64,000 nt of DNA. Origin: Megaustenia siamemsis. Taxonomy: Eukaryota > Mollusca > Gastropoda > Stylommatophora > Ariophantidae. This document shows positions 33,557 to 45,197 of the stretch, one piece after another (position 1 is the first letter of the stretch; every line of letters starts with the position of its first letter). The translations under genes and the position numbers were made by a program. The notes beneath the pieces are model-generated. The model was given only the letters and a program-made list of their open reading frames with translations. It did no database searches and had not been told where the DNA came from. The DNA lies in NCBI GenBank assembly GCA_032433765.1, contig JAVIAB010000160.1, positions 31,523,121 to 31,587,120 of the forward strand, read 5' to 3'.

Positions 33557-34570
33557 TCACGTCATCACTTCTTCTTCTACCTTTTTAGCTCCCAGTGGAG
33601 CATAGGTCTTCAACAAACACTTTCCAATTGTTCTGTTTTTTGCCATTCTCTTAAGATCATTCCATGTCTTCCCCATCATCTTCATCTCTGGTTCTAGCTG
33701 TCTTCTCCAAGAATTCCTTGGTCTTCCTCTTTGTCTTTTCCCCTGGGGATTCCAAAAAAGGGCCTGTTGTGTAATACTCTCAGTTGGCTTCCATGGTGTG
33801 TGTCCTATCCAGCGCCATCGTCTTCGCTGTATCTCTTTATCCACTGGTGTTTGACTGGTACATTTCCATAATTCTATGTTAGTGATTTTGTCCTGCCATT
33901 TCCATCCTTTTATTCTGCGTAAGCATCCATTAATGAAAGTCTGTATCTTCGTGATTGTCAATTTTGTTGTTCGCAATGTTTCAGAGCCATATAATAGGAC
34001 CGCCTTAACATTTGAGTTGAACATTTTTATTTTGTATTTAACCTTATTTCTTTGGACTTCCATATGTTTCTCAGTGCAATGAAAGCTCCTATTACTTTTG
34101 ATATCCTTATTTTGGTATCATTTTCTGGTCCTCCCTCTTTATCTATATTACTGCCCAGATATATGTAGGATTCTACATCTAATAGAGGTATTTCTCCTAG
34201 TTTTATTTGGTTATTGCCAACTGTATTAATTCTCATAATGTTGGTCTTATCTCTGTTAATCTTCAGTCCTAGCTGTTGTGATCTCTCATCAAGTATGCTT
34301 ATTTGTCCTGCATCTGTGATGGCTGTGTGATAGGAGAGCTATGTCATCAGCAAAGTCTAAATCATCAAGTTGTTTGGTCAGTGACCACTGGATTCCATTT
34401 CTGTTGTTTTGAGTTATTTTCATAATCCAATCTATGTCCGGTTGAAAGAGAAATGGAGACAGAAGGCATCCCCGCCTTACTCCTGTTCTTATTTCAAATG
34501 CTTCTGTAAGCTGTCCTTCATGCACCACACTACATTTCGTTCCTTCATACATTGTTTTTATTGGTTAATA
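33557..34570 (-). mobile_element. RTE-like LINE RT and C-terminal fragment (family G)
   Basis: Minus strand. RT end with TGVRRGCLLSPFLF (about 34490) and the catalytic DFADDIALLSH (about 34340), then YIYLGSNIDKEGG (about 34165), LLYGSETLRTTK (about 33995), RRWRWIGHTPWKP (about 33815) and GKRQRGRPRNSWRR (about 33745). Frames change near 34320 and 34050. Upstream RT and endonuclease are missing. Confidence 0.85.
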
Positions 34571-34822
34571 AACTTTATGGGGATTCCGTAATGACTCAGC
34601 AGTGGGCCCTAAAAAGCTCCCCTTTCCATGAAGTAACCTTTCTCTTCCTCTCCACCAGCCACATGAAACATCATCATACCTCATTAAGTTACAGTAAATG
34701 CAATTTTCTATTCAGTGTAAAGTATTCGCGTGTATTATTTGTTCATGTTATGTTTTAGTTTAATATCTTAAGCTTTCAACTGATGTATCTTAACGTAATA
34801 TAACGTGTATTGTTAAAGGTTG

Positions 34823-35356
34823 TGAGATGCAGAATGGCTCAGGCAAAAGCAGCTTTCCAAAAAATGAGGAAGATACTATGCAATCTATTTTTGACAATAG
34901 AAACAAGAAAAATATATCTTAAATCTTAACGTAGAGCCAGTCTTAACATATGGATGCGAATCATGGACAATAGGACAACAGACAAGAAAATCACCGAAGT
35001 CTGTAGAAATGTGGTTTTACAGAAGAATGTTGAGAGTACCATGGACAGCTAAGAAGAGTAATGAAGATGTTCTGAGAGAGGTCAAAGCAAAAAGAGAGCT
35101 AATTTCCAATATTAGGAAGAAACAATCATCATTTTTTGGCCATGTAATGAAAAGAGAACAACTGGAGTATATTGTAACAACTGGAAAAATTGAGGGACGA
35201 AGAGATAGAGTGAAGCAAAGAGAAAAAATACCAGACAGCTTAAGAGAATGGCTTTGCAGAAGGTCAACAACAGAAATGATAAATAGCTGCCGAGATCGAA
35301 AGTTGTGGAGAGACATGATCACCTACGCCAGCAGGCCCGATACTTGTTGATGATGA
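34823..35356 (+). mobile_element. Short family A LINE 3' copy with 12-bp TSD
   Basis: TGTTAAAGGTTG flanks it at 34811-34822 and 35357-35368. The copy begins inside the C-terminal region (TGAGATGCAGAATGGCTCAG) and ends TTGATGATGA. 35009-35350 is open (WTAKKSNEDVLREV; GHVMKREQLEYIV). Severe 5' truncation is typical of target-primed reverse transcription. Confidence 0.9.
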
Positions 35357-35368
35357 TGTTAAAGGTTG

Positions 35369-35639
35369 ATTATTGCAAACAGCACACACACAAAAGAAAA
35401 GGGTTATTTTATCCATATTTAATCTTGTTATTTCTTTGTTTAACTTCTAAAATATTATAAACATTTATTTTTAGCGAAACACTTATTTACTTCATGTGTG
35501 TATAATGTCACAAATTGAAACCACTTCCATAAAACGTCACTTTTAAGAATGAGAAGAATGCACTAAACTTAGAACACCTTCATCCATGAATGCTGTATAA
35601 TTACCACGATTGTAACTAAAATGTTACTTTCTGTGACAT
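35369..35639. other. No recognisable gene
   Basis: AT-rich sequence between the LINE copy and the 20-bp array. Confidence 0.5.
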
Positions 35640-35915
35640 ATAACAAGCAGTTGTAACATGTAACAAACAGCTGTGACCTGTAACACACAAATGTGATATG
35701 TAACAAACAGCTGTTATATGTAACAAATAGTTGTGACATATAACACACAGCAGTGACATGTAACAAACAGCTGTAATATGTAACAACTAGCTGTGACATG
35801 TAACACGCAGCTGTGACATGTAACAAACAGCTGTGACATGTAACAAACAGCTGTGACATGTAACACACAGCTATGACATGTAACAAACAGCTGTGACATG
35901 TAACAAACAGCTCAT
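35640..35915. repeat. 20-bp minisatellite, about 14 copies
   Basis: Unit GTGACATGTAACAAACAGCT with AACACACAG and GTTATATG variants. It opens Cys/His-rich minus-strand frames (LFVTCHSC...) that mimic a zinc-rich peptide but simply follow the repeat. Confidence 0.9.
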
Positions 35916-36629
35916 TCACTGATATATCAGCTCTTTCACGTATATTTGTAATTTGTTCACAAAAGCACTCACTTTTTCAGATATCCCAAAGAACTGAGAC
36001 ACACACACACATTACATGCTCACACTTTCACATTTACTCATTCGCAGACACGCACACAACTTCCTGCCGCTGAAATGGAAAACGATACTAGACAATCATT
36101 TGTGTTTCGAATCCTTGTGGGCGATTCTCTTTATGGTATCATTCTAGTAGTCGATCTATTTGATTAGTGCGTGACGATAACTGGAGTATCGACTTCACCC
36201 ACAGACACTGATGTCCAAGACAACGGATACAGTTGGAAACATGAGAGCAAGTCGAGGGCAGAGAGAATCAGAGATATAAATGAATAGAGGGAGAATGAGC
36301 GGAGAAAGAGAAAGATTTACAGAAATTATGATAGAGCGAAAAAAAAGAGAAAAACTAAACGGAAATCAAAAGAGGGAGGTAAAGGGGGAGAGTGGACAAT
36401 AGAAAATTAGAGAAAAAGTGAGTGAATGAGTGATAAATTCAGTTAATTGTATACGTCAATTATTTTGAAAATTATAATTATTGTGAACATAATTGATGTC
36501 TTCTCTTAAATATGTTTTAATCTTCTAAGACCACTTTCCTGTGCTGGAGTCACATTTGTTCTGTTACAACTTTCTCGTTCTATTTTTCACAATTTTAAGC
36601 AAGCATTTGTTTTCTTCTATTTTAACAAT
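35916..36629. other. No recognisable gene
   Basis: Short CA tract at about 35999-36012 and purine-rich DNA at about 36240-36450. Nothing else. Confidence 0.5.
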
Positions 36630-36885
36630 TTTGTTGCAACATGTTCTTGAAATACCTAGGAAGTCTAGTGACCAACGACAATTCACAAACAGCAGAGATA
36701 GAATCAAGATGCAACAAAGCTTATCAAATCATCGGACAGCAATCGCCACTACTGTCCAACAAAGAAATAACTCGAGCAAAACGGTCACTCTGCAATACAA
36801 TCTTCATCCCAACGTTGCACTACCAATTCCAGTCCTGGACCTAAGATTCAAGAACAATAAGAAATATAACCTTTATTTGAGATCT
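36630..36885 (+). mobile_element. Family C LINE fragment
   Basis: MFLKYLGSLVTNDNSQTAEI and RCNKAYQI (36641-36730) match 56900-56990. Ends at a CT-rich tract (about 36887-36903). Confidence 0.8.
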
Positions 36886-37239
36886 CGATCTCTCTCTCTC
36901 TCTGCGATCAGGACTCAATCAGAGTAGGATTCTAGACTCTCACATGAAGTCAGCTGTCAGGTTAAGTGTGTTGATCGCCCCCACTAGCAGAACATCACAA
37001 TTAGAGTCCGCCAGGTCCACTCTGATTGAACACCCGTTAAAACGTTGCACTGTGTTCTGCGCCAGTGGCCCAGTGCATCCGATTTCAGCCAGCATTTTAT
37101 TCAAGTTTGCTTTCCTTAGCCTTTGATTGTCCCCAATCTTCCTGCAAGGCAGCAGATGATCTTTTCTGTAGGGGGATTCTGCCCTTAGATGGTCGGCCCT
37201 CCCAGGTTTACGAGCACCATCTGCGTTAATCACTAGAGG
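36886..37239. other. Unassigned; open frame on minus strand
   Basis: A 97-codon minus-strand frame (37233-36940) is open across nearly the whole unique segment (RKPGRADHLRAESPYRKDH; NKMLAEIGCTGPLAQN). I do not recognise it. It may be a fragment of a repeat or an exon. Confidence 0.3.
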
Positions 37240-37830
37240 TGATTAACACAGACATGCACACACAAAGATAGGAGATGTGACCAACACAGACATGCACACT
37301 GCGATACGAGGCATGACTAACACTGACACACATCAAGATATATGACACATCACTAACATAAACATGCACATAAAGATATGAGATATGACTGACATAAACA
37401 TACACAAACAAAGATATGACACGTGCCTAACATAGACATGCACACACAGATATGAGATATGATCAACATAGACATGCACACACAATGATATGAGATGTGA
37501 CTTACACAGTATGTCACACAAAGATATGACACATGACTAACACAGATACACACTAAGATATGAGATATGACTAAACACATACACACATAAAGATATGAGA
37601 CATGATTAACAAGGACACACCAAGATATGAGATATGACTAACATGACACACACCAAGATATGAGCCATGGCCAGCACACACACACACAAGCTAAGATATG
37701 AGCCATGGCTAGCACAGAAACACATCAAGATATGAGCCATGGCTAGCACAGAAACACATCAAGATATGATCCATGACTTTCACGAAAAATCACCAAGAAA
37801 TGAACCATGTCCAGCACAGAAACACACTAA
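37240..37830. repeat. Degenerate CA-rich minisatellite, about 35-40 bp period
   Basis: Recurrent AAGATATGAGATATGACTAAC followed by ACACAGACATGCACAC, with many length variants. The minus strand opens Ser/His/Val-rich frames that follow the repeat. Confidence 0.8.
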
Positions 37831-37849
37831 GTTATCCATATGCTTGGGT

Positions 37850-38285
37850 TTGTTGTGGTACTCTTCTTAACGTGGGAATCATCGACATACGAGACGTAGG
37901 CCCCGATTAACTGTTCACAGGTTTCGTTCAAACAGTTGTCCGGAGATTTGAGGGTGCAGTCTGACCCGTATAACTTTCCCTTGCATGTACAGTTCCCGGT
38001 TGACTGTTCACATGTGTCGTTGAAACAGTTGCCCGGACATTTGAGAGTGCATTCTGATCCGTAGTACGTTTCTTTGCACGTACAGTCTGTACTTTCCGGG
38101 TCACATATGATGTCACAGCCATCAGAACATGTATGTTTGCACTGTAGCCCAAAATTACCATCGGGACAGATACCAGTAAACATAATTGGTTCCACTTCTC
38201 AATTGTGTGTGATTGCAGTCATTGTCATAGAGATTGGTCTTTGTTTTGCCATTAACTGCAGCCTCTAGTCCACATCCGTTTATTA
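37850..38285 (-). pseudogene. EGF-repeat (MEGF/SREC-like) gene fragment with a stub of a fucolectin/F5-8 type domain
   Basis: Minus strand. An upstream piece in one frame (about 38285-38190) reads AAVNGKTKTNLYDNDCNHTQ, resembling the 'AVDGxTxTNxxxxxCxHT' signature of fucolectin or F5/8-type carbohydrate-binding domains. In another frame, 38195-37827 gives tandem EGF-like modules (CPDGNFGLQCKHTC; CKETYYGSECTLKCPGNC; CTCKGKLYGSDC). Secreted or surface proteins with this order are common in molluscs. Most of the lectin domain between the pieces is missing, and a family C LINE abuts its 5' side at 38286. This may be a decayed duplicate, or one real exon joined to a relic. No signal peptide or transmembrane segment is visible. 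Confidence 0.55.
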
Positions 38286-38611
38286 TTGAGATTAAATGTG
38301 TTAGACGAATGACAGGAAACAGTCTGAGAGATAAGATTAGAAATGAAGAACTGAGAGAAAAGCTAGGAATAACTCCCCCCATATAATATATTTATAGAAA
38401 CAACAGATACAATAGTTTGGCCACGTGATGAGGCAAGAAGATCAAAACACAACACAACGAACCTTCAATACACTTTGCGAGAACACCAGGCCAAGGGTCG
38501 ACTATGAAAAAGATGGATTGACGGAATATTAGTACCAGTAGAGGCGAACAGAAGAGCAAAAGACCGCAAATTATATCTCCCTTCGTCGCTGAAAGGCAAA
38601 TGAGGAAGGAA
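38286..38611 (+). mobile_element. Family C LINE 3' fragment
   Basis: From ATTAAATGTGTTAGACGAATG to AAAGGCAAATGAGGAAGGA it parallels 655-1003, with a roughly 20-bp internal deletion near 38534. Inverted relative at 42190-42600. Confidence 0.85.
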
Positions 38612-39599
38612 TTAAGATGTTAATTCTTTCTCTTATATTTTCAATCGTTTAATTAACATACATTTCTCTCATATTTCTATGATTTTATTTAGCCATTTTT
38701 TTCTGTCACTTTATTCAATTACACTATTGAGAAAATAGTGATGTAATTGCCACATATTTTCTGTATTATTTTGTTCATATACGTTAACCTTTCTCATATA
38801 TTTGTATATGCATAACTTTATTCCCTTGAATTTTCTTGATCTCTTCTACTTTTATAATTTTATTCAGAAAGATTGTATCTATTTCTCATATGTAATAGTG
38901 TATTTTTGCCTGTTTTACCTATATTTGAAACGTTATGGACTTTTATTCCTCATTAATTCTTAGTTACATTGCAGAATTTTGAATACATGTAATCAAAAAT
39001 ATATTAACATCGCACAGAGCAAGAAAATAAAAGGAATTTCCAAGAAAGCTACAAATTCTAATTGTCTGCCAAGAAAACTACATCACATTCTAATTGTCTG
39101 CCAAGAAAACTACATCACATTCTAATTGTCCAGATTCCAAGCCCAGGCAGTAATCGATTTTCTCATTTATCGCAATCAACTAAATGGTTTCTTTTTCACT
39201 CCAACGTAAGAAGCTTTTGTGGGAAATAGACTAGAAATGGGAACTTTTAAAAGCCATAATGATCTACTTTGAACAGTTCTATGTTAGGAACTCCCTACTT
39301 GTCCACAAAGCTATCATGATTGTAGTAGTACCTTCAGAAAGCATCGGAACTCTCTGTCTGACGAGTTTGAAAATCTTATCTGGTAAAGTATGCCCATCCT
39401 TACCTCTTGGCAGAGATCGATAATAATCGCTTATAACAAGATATTGAACATCAGAGGTTCTCACATTTTAATCAAGCTCGTTGGTAACCACAGACAGAAA
39501 ATGTTGGTGGTTGCCGGTCTTTAATTGTGATCGTTTTATTATTATTTATTTTGCGGCAAGTTCTGTATCTTATTTAGTTAATTAGTTATATAGTTAGTT
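38612..39599. other. No recognisable gene
   Basis: AT-rich. A 37-bp near-perfect duplication (ATTCTAATTGTCTGCCAAGA) lies at about 39055-39130. The minus-strand frame 39464-39279 is unrecognised. Confidence 0.5.
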
Positions 39600-39613
39600 C
39601 GTTATTTAGTTGT

Positions 39614-39677
<64 letters not shown>

Positions 39678-39680
39678 GTG
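39600..39680. repeat. (TTAG)n microsatellite
   Basis: Nearly pure GTTA repeats at about 39612-39674, with degenerate TTAG-rich flanks to about 39840. This is not the TTAGGG telomere repeat. Confidence 0.9.
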
Positions 39681-39856
39681 TTAGATAGGTAGTTAATTAT
39701 TGAGTTAGTTAATTGTTTAGTTAGTCAGTGAGTCACTCAGTCAGTCAGGTAGGTAGGAAGTTAATTACTTAGTATCTTTGTTATTTAGCTAATTAGTTAG
39801 ATAGTTAATTAGGTAGTTCGGTAGTTACCTAGTTAGTCGTCGGTTTATCCTAATAG

Positions 39857-40085
39857 GGAACCGTGATAACTCAATGGTTAATAAACTGAACTACAAAAGA
39901 ACTGGTTCGATCCTGATCGACAGCTTTCAGGTTCACCCAGCCTTAGATTGGTACCGGTTTTTTTTCTGGAAAGTAAAGCGGCACGGGCGTAATACCGACC
40001 ACATTACCCCTAAAATCATGTGCCGAAGGTCTACAAAATTTATGGTCACTTACACCATATTCCCTACACGCTACTAGGCGTGACT
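39857..40085 (+). mobile_element. tRNA-derived SINE, family 1, with expanded tail
   Basis: Head GGGAACCGTGATAACTCAATGG; B box GGTTCGATCC (about 39904). The body matches other copies up to CTAGGCGTGACTGG, where the normal GGGGTACTTTA end is replaced by the 42-bp array at 40050-40500. Confidence 0.9.
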
Positions 40086-40500
40086 GGACACTTACACCAT
40101 ATTCCCTATACGCTACTAGGCGTGACTGGACACTTACACCATATTCCCTACACGCTACTAGGCGTGACTGGACACTTACACCATATTGCTTACACGCTAC
40201 TAGGCGTGACTGGACACTTACACCATATTCCCTACACGCTACTAGGCGTGACTGGACACTTACACCATATTGCCTACACGCTACTAGGCGTGACTGGACA
40301 TTTACACCATATTGCCTACACGCTACTAGGCGTGACTGGACACTTACACCATATTGCCTACACGCCTGGACACTTACACCATATTCCCTACACGCTACTA
40401 GGCGTAACTGGACACTTACACCATATTCCCTACACGCTACTAGGCGTGACTGGACACTTACACCATATTCCCTATACGCTACTAGGCGTGACTGGACACA
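40050..40500 (+). repeat. 42-bp minisatellite derived from the SINE 3' end, about 10.5 copies
   Basis: Each unit is the SINE segment from CACTTACACCATATT through CTACTAGGCGTGACTGGA. Variants are CCC/GCC and TACACG/TATACG, and one unit is cut short near 40367. The 42-bp period keeps frames open on both strands (40020-40568 plus; 40515-39943 minus), giving long artefactual proteins. Confidence 0.9.
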
Positions 40501-41085
40501 TTTTACATAGAACAATAGTCCATAAGCGCTTAGATTTCCTCACCAGCAAATCCCAAAGTGTGGAATGACCAAGTGGCTCACAAGTCCTCTACAGCTCTTC
40601 TCGTAGCTCTCCTGAAGTTAGGCAACATCCCTTTAGACTAACACGAACATCCCGGAGTCACACCAAAGCTGGAGATTCACGAACAGCATCAACATCTTTA
40701 TCATCTCTCCCTTCTTTACGAACGTTGCGCTAGTGATACACGATCGTCCATCTTTATGGCGCAGCACGTACATCATTGTTAACAATGGATGCACCCACAC
40801 CGAAGTTTCAGCGCAACTCTTTAAAGCGGAATCTTCTGTTGATTTGGCTAACCGATTCACATGAAGGGGATGAAAGTAATCGACGCCGAAAAAATCCAGT
40901 GGTGGTTTTCGAACATTCTCAATGTCATGATATCCTACGCATATCGACTTCACGACCTATGAAAGTCGTATTCATACTACCTAATTCACTGCAAACTATC
41001 GCTTTCAGATGCACAAACTCCGTTGCACCTGCAATATATATATAGAGGCATTAACTGGGCCATCAGTTTTTTGTTACCCCCTTCT
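40501..41085. other. No recognised gene
   Basis: Overlapping open frames (40953-40633 minus; 40776-41045 plus) have no motif I recognise. The base composition is more GC-balanced than nearby DNA, so an old exon or repeat cannot be excluded. Confidence 0.4.
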
Positions 41086-41235
41086 TTAAGAGCATCCTCG
41101 CTATTCTTTCTAACTGTCTATGGTATTTTTAAACATTCTTCTGTAAGAACAAATGTTGTGGTCCCTAAGGATTGTTTTGTCTCTTGCCCGATTGTTCACA
41201 ATTTATTTCCGTACGACAGGTCTAGTTCTACATAG
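41086..41235 (-). mobile_element. Family A LINE scrap
   Basis: TTCTTTCTAACTGTCTATGG and the following ATTCTTCTGTAAGAAC mirror the WTAKKS / FYRRMLRI region of 19700-19740. Confidence 0.65.
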
Positions 41236-42189
41236 AAATGAATAACTCTTTTAAATACTTTCAGAGTGTTAAAAATGGTGCTTATAATCTACGCTTTATT
41301 GTCATTGTTTTGAATTTCATTCTTGCCTGGGATATTCTCCACCTCCCTTCAGCTCATCATCAACCGTCTGAAGTTATCGTTGAGTTCTATTCATCGACCT
41401 GTTATCAAACAGCTTAATTTACACCAATAGCGCATGTTGAAAGTTGTTTGTTATTGCAACCATTACTTCTGTCTGTTGTTGAAGTTAAGATTTTTAACTT
41501 TGCTTTCCGCCATGATGTCTGTTGCTTTAAGATTACGAGATTGCCATATTGGATTACAAAGATAAGATATACGCCTTTGTCAAAACGTGACGGACACAGT
41601 GAAGTAGATACCCGGCGAACACTAGATTAAGAATAGTTGTTCAAATTCCTGCATTGGGAAAATCTACCAAATTCGATTTGTTTTTAAAATGTCAATTTAA
41701 TTTTACTGTTCAATTGTTGGTTTTATTTATCTTGTCATACGTGGAATCTGTAACGTGGCAAGACATGACGTGGCTTGTTTGAATTGTGTATCGATATATT
41801 GAATTTATGATCAGACACCCCTCGGTATGTTCTACAAGACTGTACCGCCATCAGTATCAGTCATAGAACGACAGTTGGGCTCACAATGCAAGGCCTGCAC
41901 GACAACAATTGGGGAATCCTGACCTCAGGTGGACCATTCTCTTCTTGGTATATATAGTTGACTAGACGTGAAACGCATTGATGAATAATAATAATATTAA
42001 TAATAGTAATAATAATAATATTAATAATAGTAATAATAATAATATTAATAATAGTAATAATAATAATAAATATAAGGTGTTGGCATTTAATGGTCAACAA
42101 CATTTGTTTGGCAATAACAGCATTAAGGCTTAGTCCTAGTTTAGCGCTCTCCTGTACAGATTGTTGTGGACTTCGTGTCTTGACTTCTT
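41236..42189. other. No gene; (AAT)n-type microsatellite
   Basis: 41985-42070 is an AATAATAATATT / AATAATAGT repeat with a 27-bp higher-order period. The rest is unrecognised. Confidence 0.6.
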
Positions 42190-42600
42190 CATCTTTCTTT
42201 CCTCATTTGCCGTTCAGCGTCGAGGGGAGATATAATTTGCGATCATTTGCTCTTCTCTTCGCCTCTGCTGATGTTATGTTTCCTAGTTCTTCTAATATTC
42301 TATCTATCCATTTTTTTCGTGGTCGACCCTTGGGTCTGGTGGTCTCGCAACGCTTATTGAAGGCTCGTTGTGTTGTGTTTTGATCACTCTGCCTTGTCAC
42401 GTGGCCAAACCGTTGTATCTGTTGTTTCTTTGTGCATCATATATCGGGGGTTATTCCTAGCTTTTTTCTCAGTTCTACATTTCTGATCTTGTCTGCCAGA
42501 CTGTTTCCTGTCATTCGTCTAACACATTTCATCTCAGTAGAGGTTATTTTTTCTTATTGTTCTTGCATCTAGGGTCCAGGTCTGGCATTGGTAGCACAAC
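42190..42600 (-). mobile_element. Family C LINE 3' fragment, inverted
   Basis: Reverse complement of 38286-38611 and 600-1005. The minus frame 42400-42203 reads RPRKKWIDRILEELGNITSA, the best-preserved copy of this end in the window. Confidence 0.85.
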
Positions 42601-42719
42601 GTTGGCATGAAGATTGTATGTCTCGACATCAGTAACAACAAAAATAGACAGCGTCATGGCAAAAAAAAAATAAAGTCAACAACAGAATTAACAGATAACA
42701 CTAGGGACACGGACTTAGT

Positions 42720-42795
42720 ATATGTTCTACTTGTTCCCCTCTCATTGCATGGCAAATAAAATGTTTATTGTTTCTTCTTAATGTTGTTAACAAGC
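42720..42795 (-). mobile_element. Probable family A LINE scrap
   Basis: TGTTCCCCTCTCATTGCATGG and TTGTTTCTTCTTAATGTTG resemble the reverse complement of 19790-19850. Short and degenerate. Confidence 0.4.
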
Positions 42796-42894
42796 TTGTA
42801 TTTAGGCTGTAGCTTTTAGGTGGGGGGGGGGTTAAGTCTCAAGCTATACATTGGCTTTACTTCTGTGCTTTTTTTTTTTTTTGCTCATCTCGTG

Positions 42895-43400
42895 ATATAT
42901 AATGGCTATAGTCAGAACTTCTTTTAGTTCGGTTGATACTATATAATGGCTATAGTCAGAACTTCTTTTAGTTCGGTTGATACTATATAATGGCTATAGT
43001 CAGAACTTCTTTTAGTTCGGTTGATACTATATAATGGCTATAGTCAGATCTCCTTTTGGCTCGGTTGATACTATATAATGGCTATAGTCAGATCTCCTTT
43101 TGGCTCGGTTGATACTATATAATGGCTATAGTCAGATCTCCTTTTGGCTCGGTTGATACTATATAATGGCTATAGTCAGATCTCCTTTTGGCTCGGTTGA
43201 TACTATATAATGGCTATAGTCAGATCTCCTTTTGGCTCGGTTGATACTATATAATGGCTATAGTCAGATCTCCTTTTGGCTCGGTTGATACTATATAATG
43301 ACTTTAGTCAGATCTCCTTTTGGCTCGGTTGATACTATATAATGACTTTAGTCAGATCTCCTTTTGGCTCGATTTATACTTTTTAATGCTTTAGTCAGAT
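42895..43400. repeat. 44-bp minisatellite, about 11 copies
   Basis: The unit contains GGTTGATACTATATAATGGC. The first three to four units carry AGAACTTCTTTTAGTTC and later units AGATCTCCTTTTGGCTC, so the array is two homogenised blocks. G-run and T-run tracts precede it (about 42821-42830 and 42871-42882). Confidence 0.9.
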
Positions 43401-43999
43401 GCCTTCTTGACTCGTCTATGCTCTGTAATGGTTTTTGTCAGGTGACTCTTTTTTGCTTCAGGCTCAAACTTTATACAGACCTTAGTTATATGCTTTTAAA
43501 TCTTATTATTTTTTTCTCATGATCTAATTTACTCTATTTTTGTGGGGGTATTGAACCTCTCCTATGTTGAAGAGACCTTCATCTTATATAATGACATTAG
43601 AGCTTGTTATGTGAGACAGGGCCATCATTTCACCACTTTTGCCATGTCCAGACATTTACGTATGTAGGTAATCATCATTTCAGTGTTATTTCTCAATGAA
43701 ATGTGATATCCTGAGATGTCTGATGACATTTAAATTAGCTTTAAATTGTCGTTTTAACCTTATTACTGTCATATTTTCTAAGTGTCTCATTGTGTTAAAT
43801 CAATACTCCGATTACATGAGTTCTTTACTCTGTCTATTAAAATGACAAATGTATTATTGTGACAGTAATATATTCGTATGTCAGTAAACAAAAAAAAGTA
43901 AAAGAAACATATTTTCATGACACAGTGTCAGTTTCAAATAATTTCATGTTTTATATAAAAATATCTTTGTTTTACTCTTTTATTGGGAAGTTTTATATG
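43401..43999. other. No recognisable gene
   Basis: Degenerate leftovers of the 44-bp unit to about 43445, then AT-rich sequence. Confidence 0.5.
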
Positions 44000-44325
44000 T
44001 TATACAAATGCTAATAAAAAGGCCAATGAGGAAGTTCTCAAAGAGGCCAACACAAAAAGGGAGCTCTTAAAAAAACATCAGAAAGAAGTAATCAACATTT
44101 TTCCGGCACATCATGAGAAGAGGAAAGTTGGAATACTTGGTTACAACTGGCAAAATAAAAGGAAAGAGAGATCGCGGACGACAAAGAGAGAACATACTGA
44201 ATAGCTTGGTGTCATGGCACGGAAAACAGTCAACAACAGAACTGATACGATGCACTGTAGATAGAAGATTGTGGAGGGACATGATCACCTACTCCAACCG
44301 GTATGGCACATGATGATGATGATAC
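44000..44325 (+). mobile_element. Family B LINE 3' fragment
   Basis: KKANEEVLKEANTKRELLKK (from about 44016), then in another frame RRGKLEYLVTTGKIKGKRD (44113 on) to a TGATGATGATGAT tail at 44312-44324. Inverted relative of 22531-22860. Confidence 0.85.
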
Positions 44326-44769
44326 AAATGCAAATTTTGAGCTGTACTGGATTTGTAAAATATGTATTTATTGTTATTTCGACAGTATTATTATATATAT
44401 GCCTGTAGAAGGTAATGAGCAAGTAGCGTTAGTCTTGTTTAATGTTGTTATTTACTTTAGCTGTAGGCGTGTACCATCCACTTCTCTTGTTTGGTTTCGT
44501 CCAAGTTGACGATATTTCGGTCGAAACATTGGTTCTTTTTTTGGTTTTGTCTTGTTCACAAAGAAGCTGTTGTCATTTATTGTATATATTTAATATTTGC
44601 TGCTGTCCTACGTGGCTGTCCATGTTTATTCATACAAAAATTAATTATATTGGGCTTTTTTGTTTTCGTTCACAATGTATTCCCTCAACATCAGGTGTTA
44701 GACCATTATTTCTAAATATGAGGAAACATCTTTTGTTTATTCCATCGTCATCTCTGTGATGTTTTGGAA

Positions 44770-44910
44770 GTTGTAGCAGCGAAATGGTTAGTGGCGCACG
44801 CCCAATGATAAGGTGGGTAATGGTTCAGTTCCCAAATGTGAATTTTTATCGAATTGGCATGTCAATGGTGTTCACCCACCATCTGAAAATTGTTACCAAA
44901 GATTCTTGTG
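44770..44910 (+). mobile_element. Possible third tRNA-like SINE fragment
   Basis: GTAGCAGCGAAATGGTTAGTGG (A-box-like) and GGTTCAGTTCCC (B-box-like, about 44825) are spaced as in a tRNA-derived head. Single copy here, so tentative. A family 1 SINE has inserted in its 3' side. Confidence 0.4.
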
Positions 44911-44925
44911 TGTGGAAGTAAAGTA

Positions 44926-45182
44926 AAAAAAAAGTAAAGTACCCCCGTCACGCCAGTGGCGTATAGGGAAATATGGTGTTAGTGACCCTATATTTTACAG
45001 ACCTTCAGCACATGATTTTTGGGGTAATGTGGTCAGTATTACGCCCGTGCTGCTTTACTTTCCCAGAAAAAATCCGGTTCCCATTTAAGGCTGGGTGAAC
45101 CCGGAAGCCGTCGGTTGGGATCGAACCCTACCCCTTGTCCGTGGTAGTCCAGTTCACTAACCACTGAGCTATCACGGCTCCC
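44926..45182 (-). mobile_element. tRNA-derived SINE, family 1, with 15-bp TSD
   Basis: TGTGGAAGTAAAGTA occurs at 44911-44925 and 45183-45197. Complete head and tail on the minus strand; A-rich/AAGTAAAG junction at the left. Nearly identical to 27601-27856. Confidence 0.95.
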
Positions 45183-45197
45183 TGTGGAAGTAAAGTA

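Noticed and set aside
35569..35919. Cys/His-rich repeat protein on the minus strand
   Set aside because: Follows the 20-bp minisatellite exactly.
36940..37233. Host gene on the minus strand
   Set aside because: Open but unrecognised, no splice or start support. Kept only as unassigned sequence.
39600..39680. Interstitial telomere repeat
   Set aside because: The repeat is TTAG, not TTAGGG, and lies in a broad TTAG-rich drift.
39943..40568. Long open frames on both strands (182 and 190 codons)
   Set aside because: They follow the 42-bp SINE-tail array; a period divisible by three keeps frames open.
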